Below, one piece after another: positions 27,465 through 36,592 of a stretch of DNA of 64,000 nt (position 1 is the first letter of the stretch; every line of letters begins with the position of its first letter). The DNA comes from CAYRYU01 sp964428355. Lineage in GTDB: Bacteria; Muiribacteriota; Ozemobacteria; Ozemobacterales; Ozemobacteraceae. The translations under genes and the position numbers were made by a program. Location of the stretch: positions 110,442 through 174,441 of the forward strand of contig CAYRYU010000004.1 of the NCBI GenBank assembly GCA_964428355.1, read 5' to 3'. The notes under the pieces were generated by a model. It had not been told where the DNA came from. It did no database searches and saw only the letters and a program-made list of their open reading frames with translations.

Positions 27465-30400
27465 TCAATCCCGAAATCGTTCGAGAATGACGAAAGCGGG
27501 GACGCGGATCTTTCCTCCGACAAGGGGTTTCCGCTTCCATCGGGGGGAAAGAGATTTTTCCGTGAGTGGGCAGACCACAATTCCGGGCCCAGGGGCGGAT
27601 TTCGTCGCCTTTTCCATCTCCGCCGAAAGGTTAACCGTTGGACCGGTGACCGTGAAGTCCTGGCGTTGACTCCCTCCTCCAAGGACTCCAAGGATGGTTC
27701 GGCCCGATCCGATTCCAACACCTATCCTTATCGGGAACTCACCTCTTCCCTCACGTTCCTCGTTGAACTTTGCGACTTCGGAGAGCATATTCCAGCCTGC
27801 CTGGGCGGCTCTCTCGGGTGCGGGGGGCCGCCCGTGAACAGGGAGGAAAACAGCCAGGATCGCGTCCCCGATGAACTTGTCGATGGTTCCGCCCTCACCT
27901 TCGATAACCGGTTCCATTCGAGTCAGGTACGCGTTGAGCATTCCCACGATCTCTTCGGGGGCTTTTTCCTCGGACATGGACGTGAAACCTCTGATGTCCG
28001 CCGTCAGGATCGTCGCATCGACCTTGGTCGCTTTCGGCTCCCCCCCCCTCGCGATCGCATCCATGGTCAGATCAGACAGGAAGCGGGACAAAAACTCCTT
28101 CTCGCGAAGCCCGTCGGCCATCGAGTTGAAGGAGTTGCACAGATCTCCGATCTCATCTTCGGTCAAGGCGGGAAGCCGGGTGGTCTCCCCGCCTTCCAGG
28201 AGGTTGCCTACCCCTTCCTGAAGGGAACGGACCGGTCGGAGGAAAAAACGGGAGAAGATGAAAGCCATCAGGACAATTATTCCGACGGGATACAGAACGA
28301 CTGCGTTCGAAAGTAAGGCCCCCCATGGTTTTCGGGTCCCCCGAGGATCGGGTCTTACCGAGAATGCGACGAACCCCCAATCTTTCAAGGCCCTGCCGAG
28401 AAAAATGTGGGGTCTTCCCCCGACGGTCAGTTTTCCCCGGATCTTCCCCCCTTTCATCGTAAGCCTTTTAAGAAGGCTCCGTATGCCGGGATGCGATTCA
28501 GCCCAGATCGGGAAGACGTTCGGGTTGTTGGTGAAGTAGGAGTTCATGAAGACGAGGGAAGGCTGCCCGTTTGCCAGAAAAGGTGATTCCAGGAGGGCCT
28601 TCCGCATTTCTGAAAACTCCGCCTGCCTTCTCGCGAAATTGGCCATAACGGCAAGAGGGATCTGGAAATCCTTGGAAAAAAACGTATGGAAGAAGGTCCA
28701 TGTGTTTTCATGGAGGATCTGCCAGGAGTTGATCCGATCTTGGGAAAGCCATGTCTTGAGCAGTTGCATCGGATCGAACGATTGTTCGATGGTCTCGAAA
28801 ACGAGGTCATCGGTAGCTTCCTCGCCGTGACCTGATTTCACTGGCCGGTCGGAATCTTTTCGGAACCTCAGACTTCGTCCAAGTTTTGCAAGGAACCGGG
28901 AAAAGAACCGGTCGGTTTTTTCAACCTGCTTTTCGTTTTCCTTCGTGGTGATGACCCTGATCGGAACCACGGGCTGGGAGGGAGGGATCAGGAAAAGCCT
29001 GTTGACATCGCCTGATGCCAGCTCGGGGATGATCTTATCCGTGAAACTTGCTGGTGGAAGCCCTTTCACCCAAACCGGATCGGATAAAACCTGCTTCAGA
29101 AGCGATACCCGGTCACTGAGACTTTTTTCCCTCACGTTCTCGAGGTTCTGGAGATCCGCCTCGAGAGAACGGAACTCCTCCATTACCGAAACATCCGAAT
29201 CCCAGAGCATGCCGGAAACCGATGTCCAGCCAAGGCCAAGGGTGGGTGCAATGCAGGTCAGGAGGCTTAGAAGAAGGAACTTGACCCCAATGGAGCTTTT
29301 TGGAGCCGGAAGCATTTCGATCGGCTTCCCTTCACCGGGAGAATCTCCGGGAGGGATCCTCCCCGGTGGCGCAACCCCGGGGGATACGAATCCGGGGGCG
29401 GGGGAAACGGGCAGTGAGCCGGATGAAGCGGCCTCTTCAGGGGGACCCGCCTTGACACTTGGTGCTCCCTTGGTACGGCCTTCAGGAGGTTCGGGGCAAC
29501 TGGTAGGGGGTGAAAGCAGTTTCAGGATACCGGAAACCGAAAGGAAGAGAGATAGGAATCCGATCGCGACAGCCATGGGGGAGCGTGCGAGGCGGAAAAT
29601 GGGCGGGGAAGGATCCCAGAGTGAGATGACTCTGTCCGGGTCTCCGGGCAGACCGCTGAACGCGGCCCCACCTTCCTCCGTGAAGATCTCCCCACTGGTT
29701 TCCTGGTCCAACGCCCGTTTAAAGGCTTCCCCCAAGGACCCTGGAAATCCGGGCGGAAGAGCCGGCTTTTTCCGGGTTCCCACCCAGGAATTGAACGAAA
29801 GCTGGGTCTTGTTCTTCGAAAGCGACTCCATGAACCAGTCGCCTCTTTGAAAGAAAGCCAGGGGAACCAGGATGGCGAAGGCACCACCCCTGACAAGGGG
29901 GATCTTTTGGACAGGGAAGCTCTTGTCCCGGGTCAAGTATGAAACCGGGGCGCTGACGGGGGAGCCAGGGAAAAGGGTGCCTATCAACACCATGTAATGA
30001 GTCTTTCGGAATTGGGCTTGGACGATGGAGATCGTCGATACCCCGAAGGCGAAGGGGAACGATTTGCCGAAGAGGCTTTCCAAAGCCACCGAAAAGCGGT
30101 CCCAATTCAAGTCTGACCGGGGAATCAGGAAGGAAGACCAATCCAGGATGAGGCTCAAGCATCGGGTTTCCGTCGCGTCGAGCCCCTCCTTGTCGAGGCA
30201 TCCTCCTTCCCTATCCTTCAGCATGAATTGGACGTCGCTTCCAAAGGTTTCGAGAGCCCGCTTTCGGATCGTCCCCGCGGTTTCGGGGAGCAGTTCAGCG
30301 ATGTCCCTGACGGTGTCGAGAAGCGTCTCGTGGGCCAGAGATTCGGGGCTCATGCGTGCTTGGAGAAGAGGAAGCAGATACTCCCGCTCCTGGGCGACGT

Positions 30401-30524
30401 TGGTCACTGCCACCTGCGACAAGTCAGCTTCCATGGAATCCAAAAGGGACCACTCGAGCAAAAAGACGGTGATCAGAAAAACGGGAATGGCGACTTTCAG
30501 AGTCCTTTCAGTTGCCCGTGCCAT
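27465..30524 (-). CDS. Membrane class III nucleotide cyclase, C1-like subunit (lacks transition-state Arg)
   Basis: A protein of 1019 residues. TM helix about 9-28, first sensor, helix about 330-350, a Pro/Gly-rich linker (365-425), helix about 430-450, second sensor, helix about 755-775, HAMP (RPVRSLQEGVGNLL, DEIGDLCNSFNSM) and a class III cyclase domain. Metal-binding D843 (ADIRGFT) and D887 (FIGDAIL) are present, spaced 44 as in Spirulina CyaC, as are K883, T958 and N965. The transition-state arginine expected four residues after N965 (NLAAR) is Glu (NLSAE, E969). A homodimer should therefore be poor or inactive. The gene overlaps the preceding cyclase gene by 17 bases, and that partner keeps the Arg but has lost a metal Asp. 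The start at 30524 has AGAGGA upstream. Confidence 0.9.
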   Translation of the reverse strand: MARATERTLKVAIPVFLITVFLLEWSLLDSMEADLSQVAVTNVAQEREYLLPLLQARMSPESLAHETLLDTVRDIAELLPETAGTIRKRALETFGSDVQFMLKDREGGCLDKEGLDATETRCLSLILDWSSFLIPRSDLNWDRFSVALESLFGKSFPFAFGVSTISIVQAQFRKTHYMVLIGTLFPGSPVSAPVSYLTRDKSFPVQKIPLVRGGAFAILVPLAFFQRGDWFMESLSKNKTQLSFNSWVGTRKKPALPPGFPGSLGEAFKRALDQETSGEIFTEEGGAAFSGLPGDPDRVISLWDPSPPIFRLARSPMAVAIGFLSLFLSVSGILKLLSPPTSCPEPPEGRTKGAPSVKAGPPEEAASSGSLPVSPAPGFVSPGVAPPGRIPPGDSPGEGKPIEMLPAPKSSIGVKFLLLSLLTCIAPTLGLGWTSVSGMLWDSDVSVMEEFRSLEADLQNLENVREKSLSDRVSLLKQVLSDPVWVKGLPPASFTDKIIPELASGDVNRLFLIPPSQPVVPIRVITTKENEKQVEKTDRFFSRFLAKLGRSLRFRKDSDRPVKSGHGEEATDDLVFETIEQSFDPMQLLKTWLSQDRINSWQILHENTWTFFHTFFSKDFQIPLAVMANFARRQAEFSEMRKALLESPFLANGQPSLVFMNSYFTNNPNVFPIWAESHPGIRSLLKRLTMKGGKIRGKLTVGGRPHIFLGRALKDWGFVAFSVRPDPRGTRKPWGALLSNAVVLYPVGIIVLMAFIFSRFFLRPVRSLQEGVGNLLEGGETTRLPALTEDEIGDLCNSFNSMADGLREKEFLSRFLSDLTMDAIARGGEPKATKVDATILTADIRGFTSMSEEKAPEEIVGMLNAYLTRMEPVIEGEGGTIDKFIGDAILAVFLPVHGRPPAPERAAQAGWNMLSEVAKFNEEREGRGEFPIRIGVGIGSGRTILGVLGGGSQRQDFTVTGPTVNLSAEMEKATKSAPGPGIVVCPLTEKSLSPRWKRKPLVGGKIRVPAFVILERFRD

Positions 30525-33327
30525 TTTCCTCTTCCAATGTGAAGATCCTGACCGGTCCGGTTCGGCCTCTGATAGCCCTGAGCGGGAGATCCCGTACGAT
30601 GATCCCCGGGAACTTGGGCTCGGGAACATCGATCGTTCCGAGGACCGAGGGAAGGTCGACCGTGCCCGCGAGCTTTTCGAGGCGGGCGGCCAGGTTCACG
30701 ATATCGCCGATCACGGTGAAATCCATGCGCTTCTTTTCCGACCCGATATGACCTGCCACCACTGGCCCGATTCCGAACCCGATTCCATAAGCTGGAGCAG
30801 GCAAACCCAATTGGATTCTGTTTTCTCTCCACATCCTGAGGGATTCCCTCAATTCCAACGCCGCCCTTGATATCCCGGCCTCCAGGGCCGTGCTCCCCTC
30901 TCCCTGGAAAACCGCCATCACTGCGTCTCCCAGCATCTTGTCGATCTCCCCGCCACAACGCCCGATGGCTTCCTGGCAGCGGAGGTGGAAATCGTTCATC
31001 AGCGAAACCGCCAACTCCGGTGACAACCCCTGTTCCACGTTCCGAAAATCCCTGAGGCCCGCGAAAAGGATCCCCAGTCTTTCCCGGGAGACGCTTGCCA
31101 ACGGCCTCGATGAAGCCTGCCTTATGAGCTCGGGGCGGAGGAAGGATGCCATCCGCGCTTTTTGCCGAAGGCCAACGAGCATCCAGTTGAAACTGGCCCC
31201 CAGAATTCCCAGTTCGTCCTGGCTCCTGACCGGAACTCCCGCTTCATAGTCGCCTGCGTGGACCTTGCCGATTCCGCATGTCAACTCGAGCAATGGGGTC
31301 AGGAGGAACTTCCGGAGCAACTTTCCTGCACCAATTGCCAACGAAAGCGAGGAGAAAAAGAGAATCCCGAGGAATGGAATCGCATGCTGGGAGAAGCCCT
31401 GGACCCTTCCGGCCGGCATGACGGCGGCAGCGACCGCGTCCATTCCACCAAGGGGCCTGCAAAGGACCAGGTATTTTTCGCCCTTGTGATCGAACTGCAC
31501 GCACAGAGGTTGGCGCGTGGCTTCGGTAACATCGAGGATTCCCCGGACGAAGGGATGACGGGGCATTGCCTTGGTCCCACCCTGGAACATGGCCCGGATG
31601 AACAAGCCGTTCCTTGGGGGAAGTGACCCGAGCTTCCGTTTTATCGATTCCGCGGCGAGGGTTTCGAAGGAGAATACGAGGCAGGCTAGCGACTTGACCG
31701 AACCCTGACTGTCCCGAACCAGGCCCGGGAAAACGACCCGTTTCTGGAACCCGGTTTCCAATCTGTGGAGTCGGTTGAGGAAAGAGTCCGCCCACCCCGC
31801 GAAACTCATCAACCCCGATTGATGGAACTGGATTGGGGTTTCCAGAGCTTTTTCCGCCGCACCGACATCGAAGGTGAGGCTCGCGAGGGTTTGGCGAAGG
31901 ACGGAGAAAGCGATGGAAATGGTGGCCGAAAACTGTTTTCGTGGAAGGGTCGTGTCCAGGATGAATTTCCCGTCCCGGAAAATCAGCGATTGTCCGATCA
32001 GGCCGATCGGTTTGAAATGGCCCAGAACCCTGTCCATATCGCTGGGAGTCCGGACGTGGGCGAGGGAAAATGAGCCAAGGATCTTCGCCAGTTCGACCTC
32101 GACTTCTGCGAAGATGTCTGAAAGCGACTTTTCGATGCTTCCGATTTCCCGTTCGAGCCGGTTTTCCACTTCCTGACGGAGCGAAAGGTGGAGCTTGAGG
32201 GACTGCCGAAGGGTGCTGGTGGACATTGCTATCAGGGGAAACCCCGCGAGCAGTACCGTTCCGAGACTGAATTTCCCAACGAGGGAAAGCTTGGAAAAAA
32301 AACCTACCCCACCAGGGGCAGCCAGGAGCAACCCTACAGCCAGGACGAACAACCAAAGGGACCCTTGCAGACCCGTCAGCAGGGCTGGAGGGTCGAGAAA
32401 TCCCCGGCCGGTGCGCTTGATTCCGACGGTGAGGACGAGGTCCGGGTCGGTCTGCCAGAATCGCGAAAGGAAAACCGAGTCGGTGGTTTCGTATACGGGA
32501 CGGCCCTTGCCTAGGTTCTCCAGAAGTCCGTGCTGGAGTCCGGGGGATATCTCGCCACCTTTGACTCCTTCTCCGGTCGACTGCCAGAACGCACCCAGGG
32601 AAACCCCCGAACCCTTACCGGCCCGGAGGAAACGTTCAACTTCCCACCCTTTTCTGGCGCGAAAAAGGGGTACCAGCGAAACCAGGGAGCCGACCGGGGG
32701 AGCTTTCCCAAAACGGAAAAGGGTCAGCGAGAGGAGATAGAGCCTGCCATCGAACAGGACTTCCATCGGACCCCGCCGGCAACCTAGCAGCCATTTCGGG
32801 TCAACCAGGTCCCCCATCCGGGTTCGGATAAGTGCCTGGGCTGCATAGCGTTCGCCTGGAGAGGGTTTTCGGGAACCGGAAAGGAAAGCCTGAAACCCCT
32901 TCCAGGCCCGAATTCCCTCCTGGGGAGGTGATTCACCTCGGGGGAACACCAGATTTCCCGCGCTGTCGAACCAGAAAAACCTGGAAGTCCGGGGGAAACG
33001 CTGCATCAACGATTTCTGGAGCTGTCCTGCGGAACCCGGGTCTAGTCTTCTTCTTCTTAGGAAATTTCTCGCGGAATCTTCCCATTTCCGGAAGGAGGTC
33101 CGTATGATCTCGACCCGGTCGGACCCGCGGATCGTTTCAGTCATGAAATACTTCGCGTTGTCGATGTCTTCGGCAGCGCATTTCCCCTCGAAAACCCGCA
33201 CGATGTCCACGAGAAGCCCGTTCAGAAGCCAGGCGGGGACGACAACTCCCAGAGCGAAAAACAGAAACCCCAGGAGGCGGGAAAAGGAGGCCGGGGCGGT
33301 AGAGACCTTTTCAGTCTCCCCGGACAT
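30508..33327 (-). CDS. Membrane class III nucleotide cyclase, C2-like subunit (lacks a metal Asp)
   Basis: A protein of 939 residues with the same plan as its neighbour: TM near 18-42, sensor, two helices (about 320-345 and 350-372), second sensor, helix about 655-675, HAMP-like linker (LTPLLELTCGIGKV, DELGILGASFNW) and a class III cyclase domain. The first metal Asp is replaced by Gly: LFAGLRDF with G757, exactly 44 residues before D801 (MLGDAVM), where an Asp is required. K797, T871, N878 and R882 (VNLAARLE) are all present. This is the residue set that mammalian C2 contributes, while the neighbouring gene keeps the C1 set. It follows a TPR gene with a 17-base overlap and is followed by the C1-like gene with a 17-base overlap, so all three should be translated together. 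Confidence 0.9.
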   Translation of the reverse strand: MSGETEKVSTAPASFSRLLGFLFFALGVVVPAWLLNGLLVDIVRVFEGKCAAEDIDNAKYFMTETIRGSDRVEIIRTSFRKWEDSARNFLRRRRLDPGSAGQLQKSLMQRFPRTSRFFWFDSAGNLVFPRGESPPQEGIRAWKGFQAFLSGSRKPSPGERYAAQALIRTRMGDLVDPKWLLGCRRGPMEVLFDGRLYLLSLTLFRFGKAPPVGSLVSLVPLFRARKGWEVERFLRAGKGSGVSLGAFWQSTGEGVKGGEISPGLQHGLLENLGKGRPVYETTDSVFLSRFWQTDPDLVLTVGIKRTGRGFLDPPALLTGLQGSLWLFVLAVGLLLAAPGGVGFFSKLSLVGKFSLGTVLLAGFPLIAMSTSTLRQSLKLHLSLRQEVENRLEREIGSIEKSLSDIFAEVEVELAKILGSFSLAHVRTPSDMDRVLGHFKPIGLIGQSLIFRDGKFILDTTLPRKQFSATISIAFSVLRQTLASLTFDVGAAEKALETPIQFHQSGLMSFAGWADSFLNRLHRLETGFQKRVVFPGLVRDSQGSVKSLACLVFSFETLAAESIKRKLGSLPPRNGLFIRAMFQGGTKAMPRHPFVRGILDVTEATRQPLCVQFDHKGEKYLVLCRPLGGMDAVAAAVMPAGRVQGFSQHAIPFLGILFFSSLSLAIGAGKLLRKFLLTPLLELTCGIGKVHAGDYEAGVPVRSQDELGILGASFNWMLVGLRQKARMASFLRPELIRQASSRPLASVSRERLGILFAGLRDFRNVEQGLSPELAVSLMNDFHLRCQEAIGRCGGEIDKMLGDAVMAVFQGEGSTALEAGISRAALELRESLRMWRENRIQLGLPAPAYGIGFGIGPVVAGHIGSEKKRMDFTVIGDIVNLAARLEKLAGTVDLPSVLGTIDVPEPKFPGIIVRDLPLRAIRGRTGPVRIFTLEEENGTGN

Positions 33328-34849
33328 CGCGGTTGACCGACGGCCTTTTCAAGAGGGGTTCCACCCGCCCCAGAAGTTTGACGAAAGCCCTCAGCAGAAA
33401 CCGCAGTCCTGACAGGAGAGGACCTCCAGGGGAAAGACGGGCGAGGCTGGGGCCCACACGTTCGTAAAGTTTGATCGAAGCCCGTCCTGAGGCACAACGA
33501 CGGAGGAATTCATCCCGGAACCTTCTGAGAATGATGGTTTCGGGACTTTGGGGACCGAACACCCGCGAAGCCACATAGCATGTGAATTGTTCTTCTTCCT
33601 TGACCTTCCCCGGTTGGTTCTTTCCGGGAAGGTTGGGGATGTACTCCGGTTCAAGGACGTTGATCTTTTCCAGGACCTTTGCGGCTTTCAGCGGGTTGTT
33701 TGCCAGGATGTGGCACCTGTAGGCTCCCTTGAGGGCGATCATGTTCTGAGGATCGAAGTTCAGAACCTCGTGGAAGTGGTCGAGGGCCTTCTTCGTGACA
33801 AGTACCGCTCCGTGTGATCCGGGGATTTTGGAATCGGCTTCTTCAAGGAGTTCCTGCCCCTTCATCAGCTCGTCCTCGATTCTGAGGCCCTGGATCCGGG
33901 CTTTTAGCCGCGCGGCTTCACCGTCGTTGGGGACATTTTTCAACAGGAGATCGAGGCAGGAGATTCCGTCCTTGAACTTCTTCAGGGGAATCAGTACCTG
34001 GGCTTTCAGAAGGAGGAGTTTCTTATGGGTCGGGGCAACTTCCAGCCCAAGATTGATGGCTTTCAGGGACTTCTCGAACCTCTCCTCTGCGAAAAGGCGC
34101 TTGCCCTGCGCCAGGGAGTTCTGGGCACGCTTTTCGTTCATTCCCGCCCAGTAGGCTTGCGATTCCCCCAGGACCTTGCGGTAATCGACTATGTCATCCG
34201 CTTTCCCCAGCTCCGAAAGACAGTGGATAACCCCCCTGATTGCAGGCTGGTTCATCGGTTCGAAGTTAAGCACTTCCCGATAGATGGCCAGGACCTTCTC
34301 GATCTGGGATTGGAACTTCTTTCGGAAGGCTTCGCTGCCGCTCTCATCTCCGGGATTCGATTCTTCGAACTCCTTGGTCGTCAGGCCAAGAACCTGGTTC
34401 CATTGCGCTTTGGCTTTTTCGAGCCGGAAATCGATCAGCTCCGACCTGAGCGCGTGGAAGCTCGAGTTGTCCGCCATGAAGAGAGGAAACTCGAAATAGA
34501 GTTTCTTGAAAATCTGGTAGGTTTCGGAGAGGTTCCCCATCGCCTTTCGGAGATGCCCCAGCAGGAGCAGATACTTGGGGGTTTCACCCGCCAGGTTTTT
34601 ATACTCGTCCAGCCGTTTCTGGGCGATGTCGAAGTTCCCCAATAATATATCGTCTTCGATGATTTGATCGATATCGCCGAATCCTGCGGCGGGAAGGGGT
34701 TGGTCCTCGTCGACTCCCGTTTGCGGCGGGGGCCCGTTTCCCCCTTCCGGGCCGGGGGGGGCTTCGCCCTCCGGGGAAACAGCGGGCGGCGGGTTCTCCC
34801 CGGCCGGGGGTGGAACCTCCGGTGTTTTTGAGGGTTTTTCTTCAGCCAT
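33311..34849 (-). CDS. TPR protein heading the cyclase operon
   Basis: A protein of 512 residues. The second in-frame ATG (34849) is chosen because the first (34862-34864) overlaps the -10 element of a good promoter. Residues 1-50 are Pro/Gly/Glu-rich and disordered. After that come TPR-type helix pairs (GNFDIAQKRLDEYKNLAGE, KYLLLLGHLRKAMGNLSET, ALAIGE-type spacing, RLFAEERFEKSLKAINLGLE, LLLLKAQVLIPLKKFKDGI, HVLANNPLKAAKVLEKIN pattern), then a basic C-terminal region. No signal peptide or membrane helix is seen, so it is cytoplasmic. Being the first gene of the three-gene unit, it may scaffold the two cyclases or connect them to a partner. Confidence 0.82.
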   Translation of the reverse strand: MAEEKPSKTPEVPPPAGENPPPAVSPEGEAPPGPEGGNGPPPQTGVDEDQPLPAAGFGDIDQIIEDDILLGNFDIAQKRLDEYKNLAGETPKYLLLLGHLRKAMGNLSETYQIFKKLYFEFPLFMADNSSFHALRSELIDFRLEKAKAQWNQVLGLTTKEFEESNPGDESGSEAFRKKFQSQIEKVLAIYREVLNFEPMNQPAIRGVIHCLSELGKADDIVDYRKVLGESQAYWAGMNEKRAQNSLAQGKRLFAEERFEKSLKAINLGLEVAPTHKKLLLLKAQVLIPLKKFKDGISCLDLLLKNVPNDGEAARLKARIQGLRIEDELMKGQELLEEADSKIPGSHGAVLVTKKALDHFHEVLNFDPQNMIALKGAYRCHILANNPLKAAKVLEKINVLEPEYIPNLPGKNQPGKVKEEEQFTCYVASRVFGPQSPETIILRRFRDEFLRRCASGRASIKLYERVGPSLARLSPGGPLLSGLRFLLRAFVKLLGRVEPLLKRPSVNRDVRGD

Positions 34850-34862
34850 TTGGAGTGGTCCC

Positions 34863-34891
34863 ATGATACCGGATTAAATGATGTGGGGCAA
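34863..34891 (-). promoter_or_regulatory. Sigma-70-type promoter of the TPR-cyclase operon
   Basis: On the minus strand TTGCCC (34891-34886) and TATCAT (34868-34863) are separated by 17 bases. The TPR ATG at 34849 lies 13 bases beyond the -10 box, implying a leader of only about 7 bases and no ribosome site. Confidence 0.6.
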
Positions 34892-35033
34892 GAATCTCGG
34901 ACGGGTATCTCCCGGGAACCTTGCGGGAAGAATGGAATTTGACCTTCAGGGAAACTTCTGTAACCATTTCATTTCGGGACCAAAGAAATGGATTGGAGGT
35001 CCGGTTTTCATTCATACCGCAAGGAGACTGATT

Positions 35034-36116
35034 ATGAGGATGCCGCGATTGTCCCTGTTGTTCCTGATGCTTCTCATACTGCCTGGATATGCGGGTCCCC
35101 CCCGGAATATCGTTCTGGTTTCCGAGGATGCCCGGGCTCACATCCGACCTGAACAGCTCGCACCGCTGGTGGCATTCGTGGATGAGTCAGGGAAGCCCCA
35201 GGATGAAATGTTCGACGGTTTCCTTTTCTTTGCTCTCAAGGCGGGCTCCGGAAGGGTGTTGGCCCCCAGCGGGGAGCTTGGTGTTTCCAGTGCAAACGAG
35301 GAGGACTTCAACTGGTATCTCGACGCCCTGTTCAAGGGACGAAAGCCCATCGAAATGCTTGACAAGGCAGTCGATTCGCTGCCTTCCGGACTGAAAGCAA
35401 GGAAGTCCGTCATCATTTCCATCCCTTACCCCGAATGGAAAACCCTCTTCCTTTTTCGCGTAAAATGGGTTGCAGGCTTCATCAAGGAAGCGGTCAGGAG
35501 GTTCAAGGCTGCGGAGTTCCGAAACCTTGACCTCGCAGGGTTCTACTGGCTGGAGGAATCCATTGCCCCGACGATGGGAGAGGGCGTTATAAAGGTCGCC
35601 GCGGAACTGACCCATGCCCTTGGATTGTCACTGTATTGGATTCCCTACTTCGGAGCGGATTACGGAATGGGGATCGCCAAACTGGTGGGCTTCGACAAGG
35701 TGATGGTCCAGCCCAACTATGCCTACCGAAACGTCAACGAGAAACGGTTCATCGAAACCGAACAGAAAAGAAAAGCCCATGGCTTTTCGGTCGAGTTTGA
35801 GCTGGCCATGTACACTCGCAACCGTCCGAAACAGTCTTCCGACTGGCGATTCAGTTTTATCCAGTACTGTTACGCCGCACTGAACAACGGGTGGTTGAAG
35901 CTTCCCTTTGCCAGCTTCTACAGCGGGGAGGCGTTCCACCTCATGTCCGCCAGGCCCGAGACCTACCCGTACTACCGGTTGGTGTACAAGCTACTGAAAA
36001 GGAGCCTGAAGAAGGCTGACGTCGATGCCGTCAAAGCCTCTTTCACCGCGTCCACTGCACCCGCGAACTCCCTCTTGAAATCCCTGCGCCGCGAAAACCC
36101 GGGGACACACGACTAG
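35034..36116 (+). CDS. Secreted DUF4855-type protein
   Basis: A protein of 360 residues. The ATG at 35034 has AAGGAG upstream and begins a signal peptide (RMPRLSLLFLMLLILPGYA). The rest follows the DUF4855 pattern: FDGFLFFAL, FNWYLDALF, VIISIPYPEW, NLDLAGFYWLEESI, LYWIPYFGADYG, LVGFDKVMVQPNYAY, GFSVEFEL, and a C-terminal YAALNNGW/FYSGEAF segment. DUF4855 proteins look like TIM-barrel enzymes, probably acting on glycans outside the cell, but none has a settled activity to my knowledge. The conserved acidic residues in YWLEE and VEFEL would be candidate catalytic groups. It is divergent from the TPR-cyclase operon with about 185 bases between. Confidence 0.85.
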   Translation: MRMPRLSLLFLMLLILPGYAGPPRNIVLVSEDARAHIRPEQLAPLVAFVDESGKPQDEMFDGFLFFALKAGSGRVLAPSGELGVSSANEEDFNWYLDALFKGRKPIEMLDKAVDSLPSGLKARKSVIISIPYPEWKTLFLFRVKWVAGFIKEAVRRFKAAEFRNLDLAGFYWLEESIAPTMGEGVIKVAAELTHALGLSLYWIPYFGADYGMGIAKLVGFDKVMVQPNYAYRNVNEKRFIETEQKRKAHGFSVEFELAMYTRNRPKQSSDWRFSFIQYCYAALNNGWLKLPFASFYSGEAFHLMSARPETYPYYRLVYKLLKRSLKKADVDAVKASFTASTAPANSLLKSLRRENPGTHD

Positions 36117-36166
36117 TTTTCATCAGCAATCCGGTGCCGCAAGACCAGTTTTCATCGCCGCAGGGG

Positions 36167-36385
36167 CTACTCGGAATCGGGAGGTTCTGAGGCAGGACGG
36201 GAGGCTGGAAGTCCTTGGGACGGCGCTGTGTCCAGGCGCGGACCTTTTTGGAGTATTCCCGGCTCCTCCTCCCATTCCGGCGTGGCGAGAAATTCCACCC
36301 ACGCCTCATACTCGGTCGTGACCTGCTCCTCGAGCTCTCTCACTTCGTCCCCTGGCCAAGGACTGGAAAGAGTCATCAGAAACAT
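36167..36385 (-). CDS. Small acidic protein, 72 residues, unknown function
   Basis: The ATG at 36383-36385 is preceded 6 bases upstream by a strong AGGAGGCG, which is why this short frame is accepted. The N-terminal half is acidic and helical (DEVRELEEQVTTEYEAWVEF), and the C-terminal half is Pro/Ser/Glu-rich. It resembles no family I know and could be an adaptor or a regulator. It lies alone between the convergently placed DUF4855 gene and the comM leader. Confidence 0.5.
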   Translation of the reverse strand: MFLMTLSSPWPGDEVRELEEQVTTEYEAWVEFLATPEWEEEPGILQKGPRLDTAPSQGLPASRPASEPPDSE

Positions 36386-36503
36386 GGAACGCCTCCTGGT
36401 AAACGGATCAGGTTTTGGAAACCCAACTGCTTTCCGCCCGAGTTCTCTTTCGGAAGAACCTTACCCGGGGAAGGCTGTTTGTTACGGATTCTTCCAGTTT
36501 TTC

Positions 36504-36532
36504 TTGACCCGGAACGGTGGTATGGATATTCT
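36504..36532 (+). promoter_or_regulatory. Sigma-70-type promoter of comM
   Basis: TTGACC (36504-36509), 17-base spacer, TATTCT (36527-36532). The transcript would have a leader of about 145 bases that includes the tandem hairpin repeats. Confidence 0.6.
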
Positions 36533-36592
36533 TGATCAGACGGCCTCGGGTCACGGTTGGATTGTCCCGGACGGTGCTTCCGGGGAAAAACT

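Noticed and set aside
27465..33327. The two cyclases as inactive paralogues of a single decayed gene
   Set aside because: Both have long intact reading frames, keep all other catalytic residues, and lose one residue each on opposite halves of the shared site, which is not what random decay would give.
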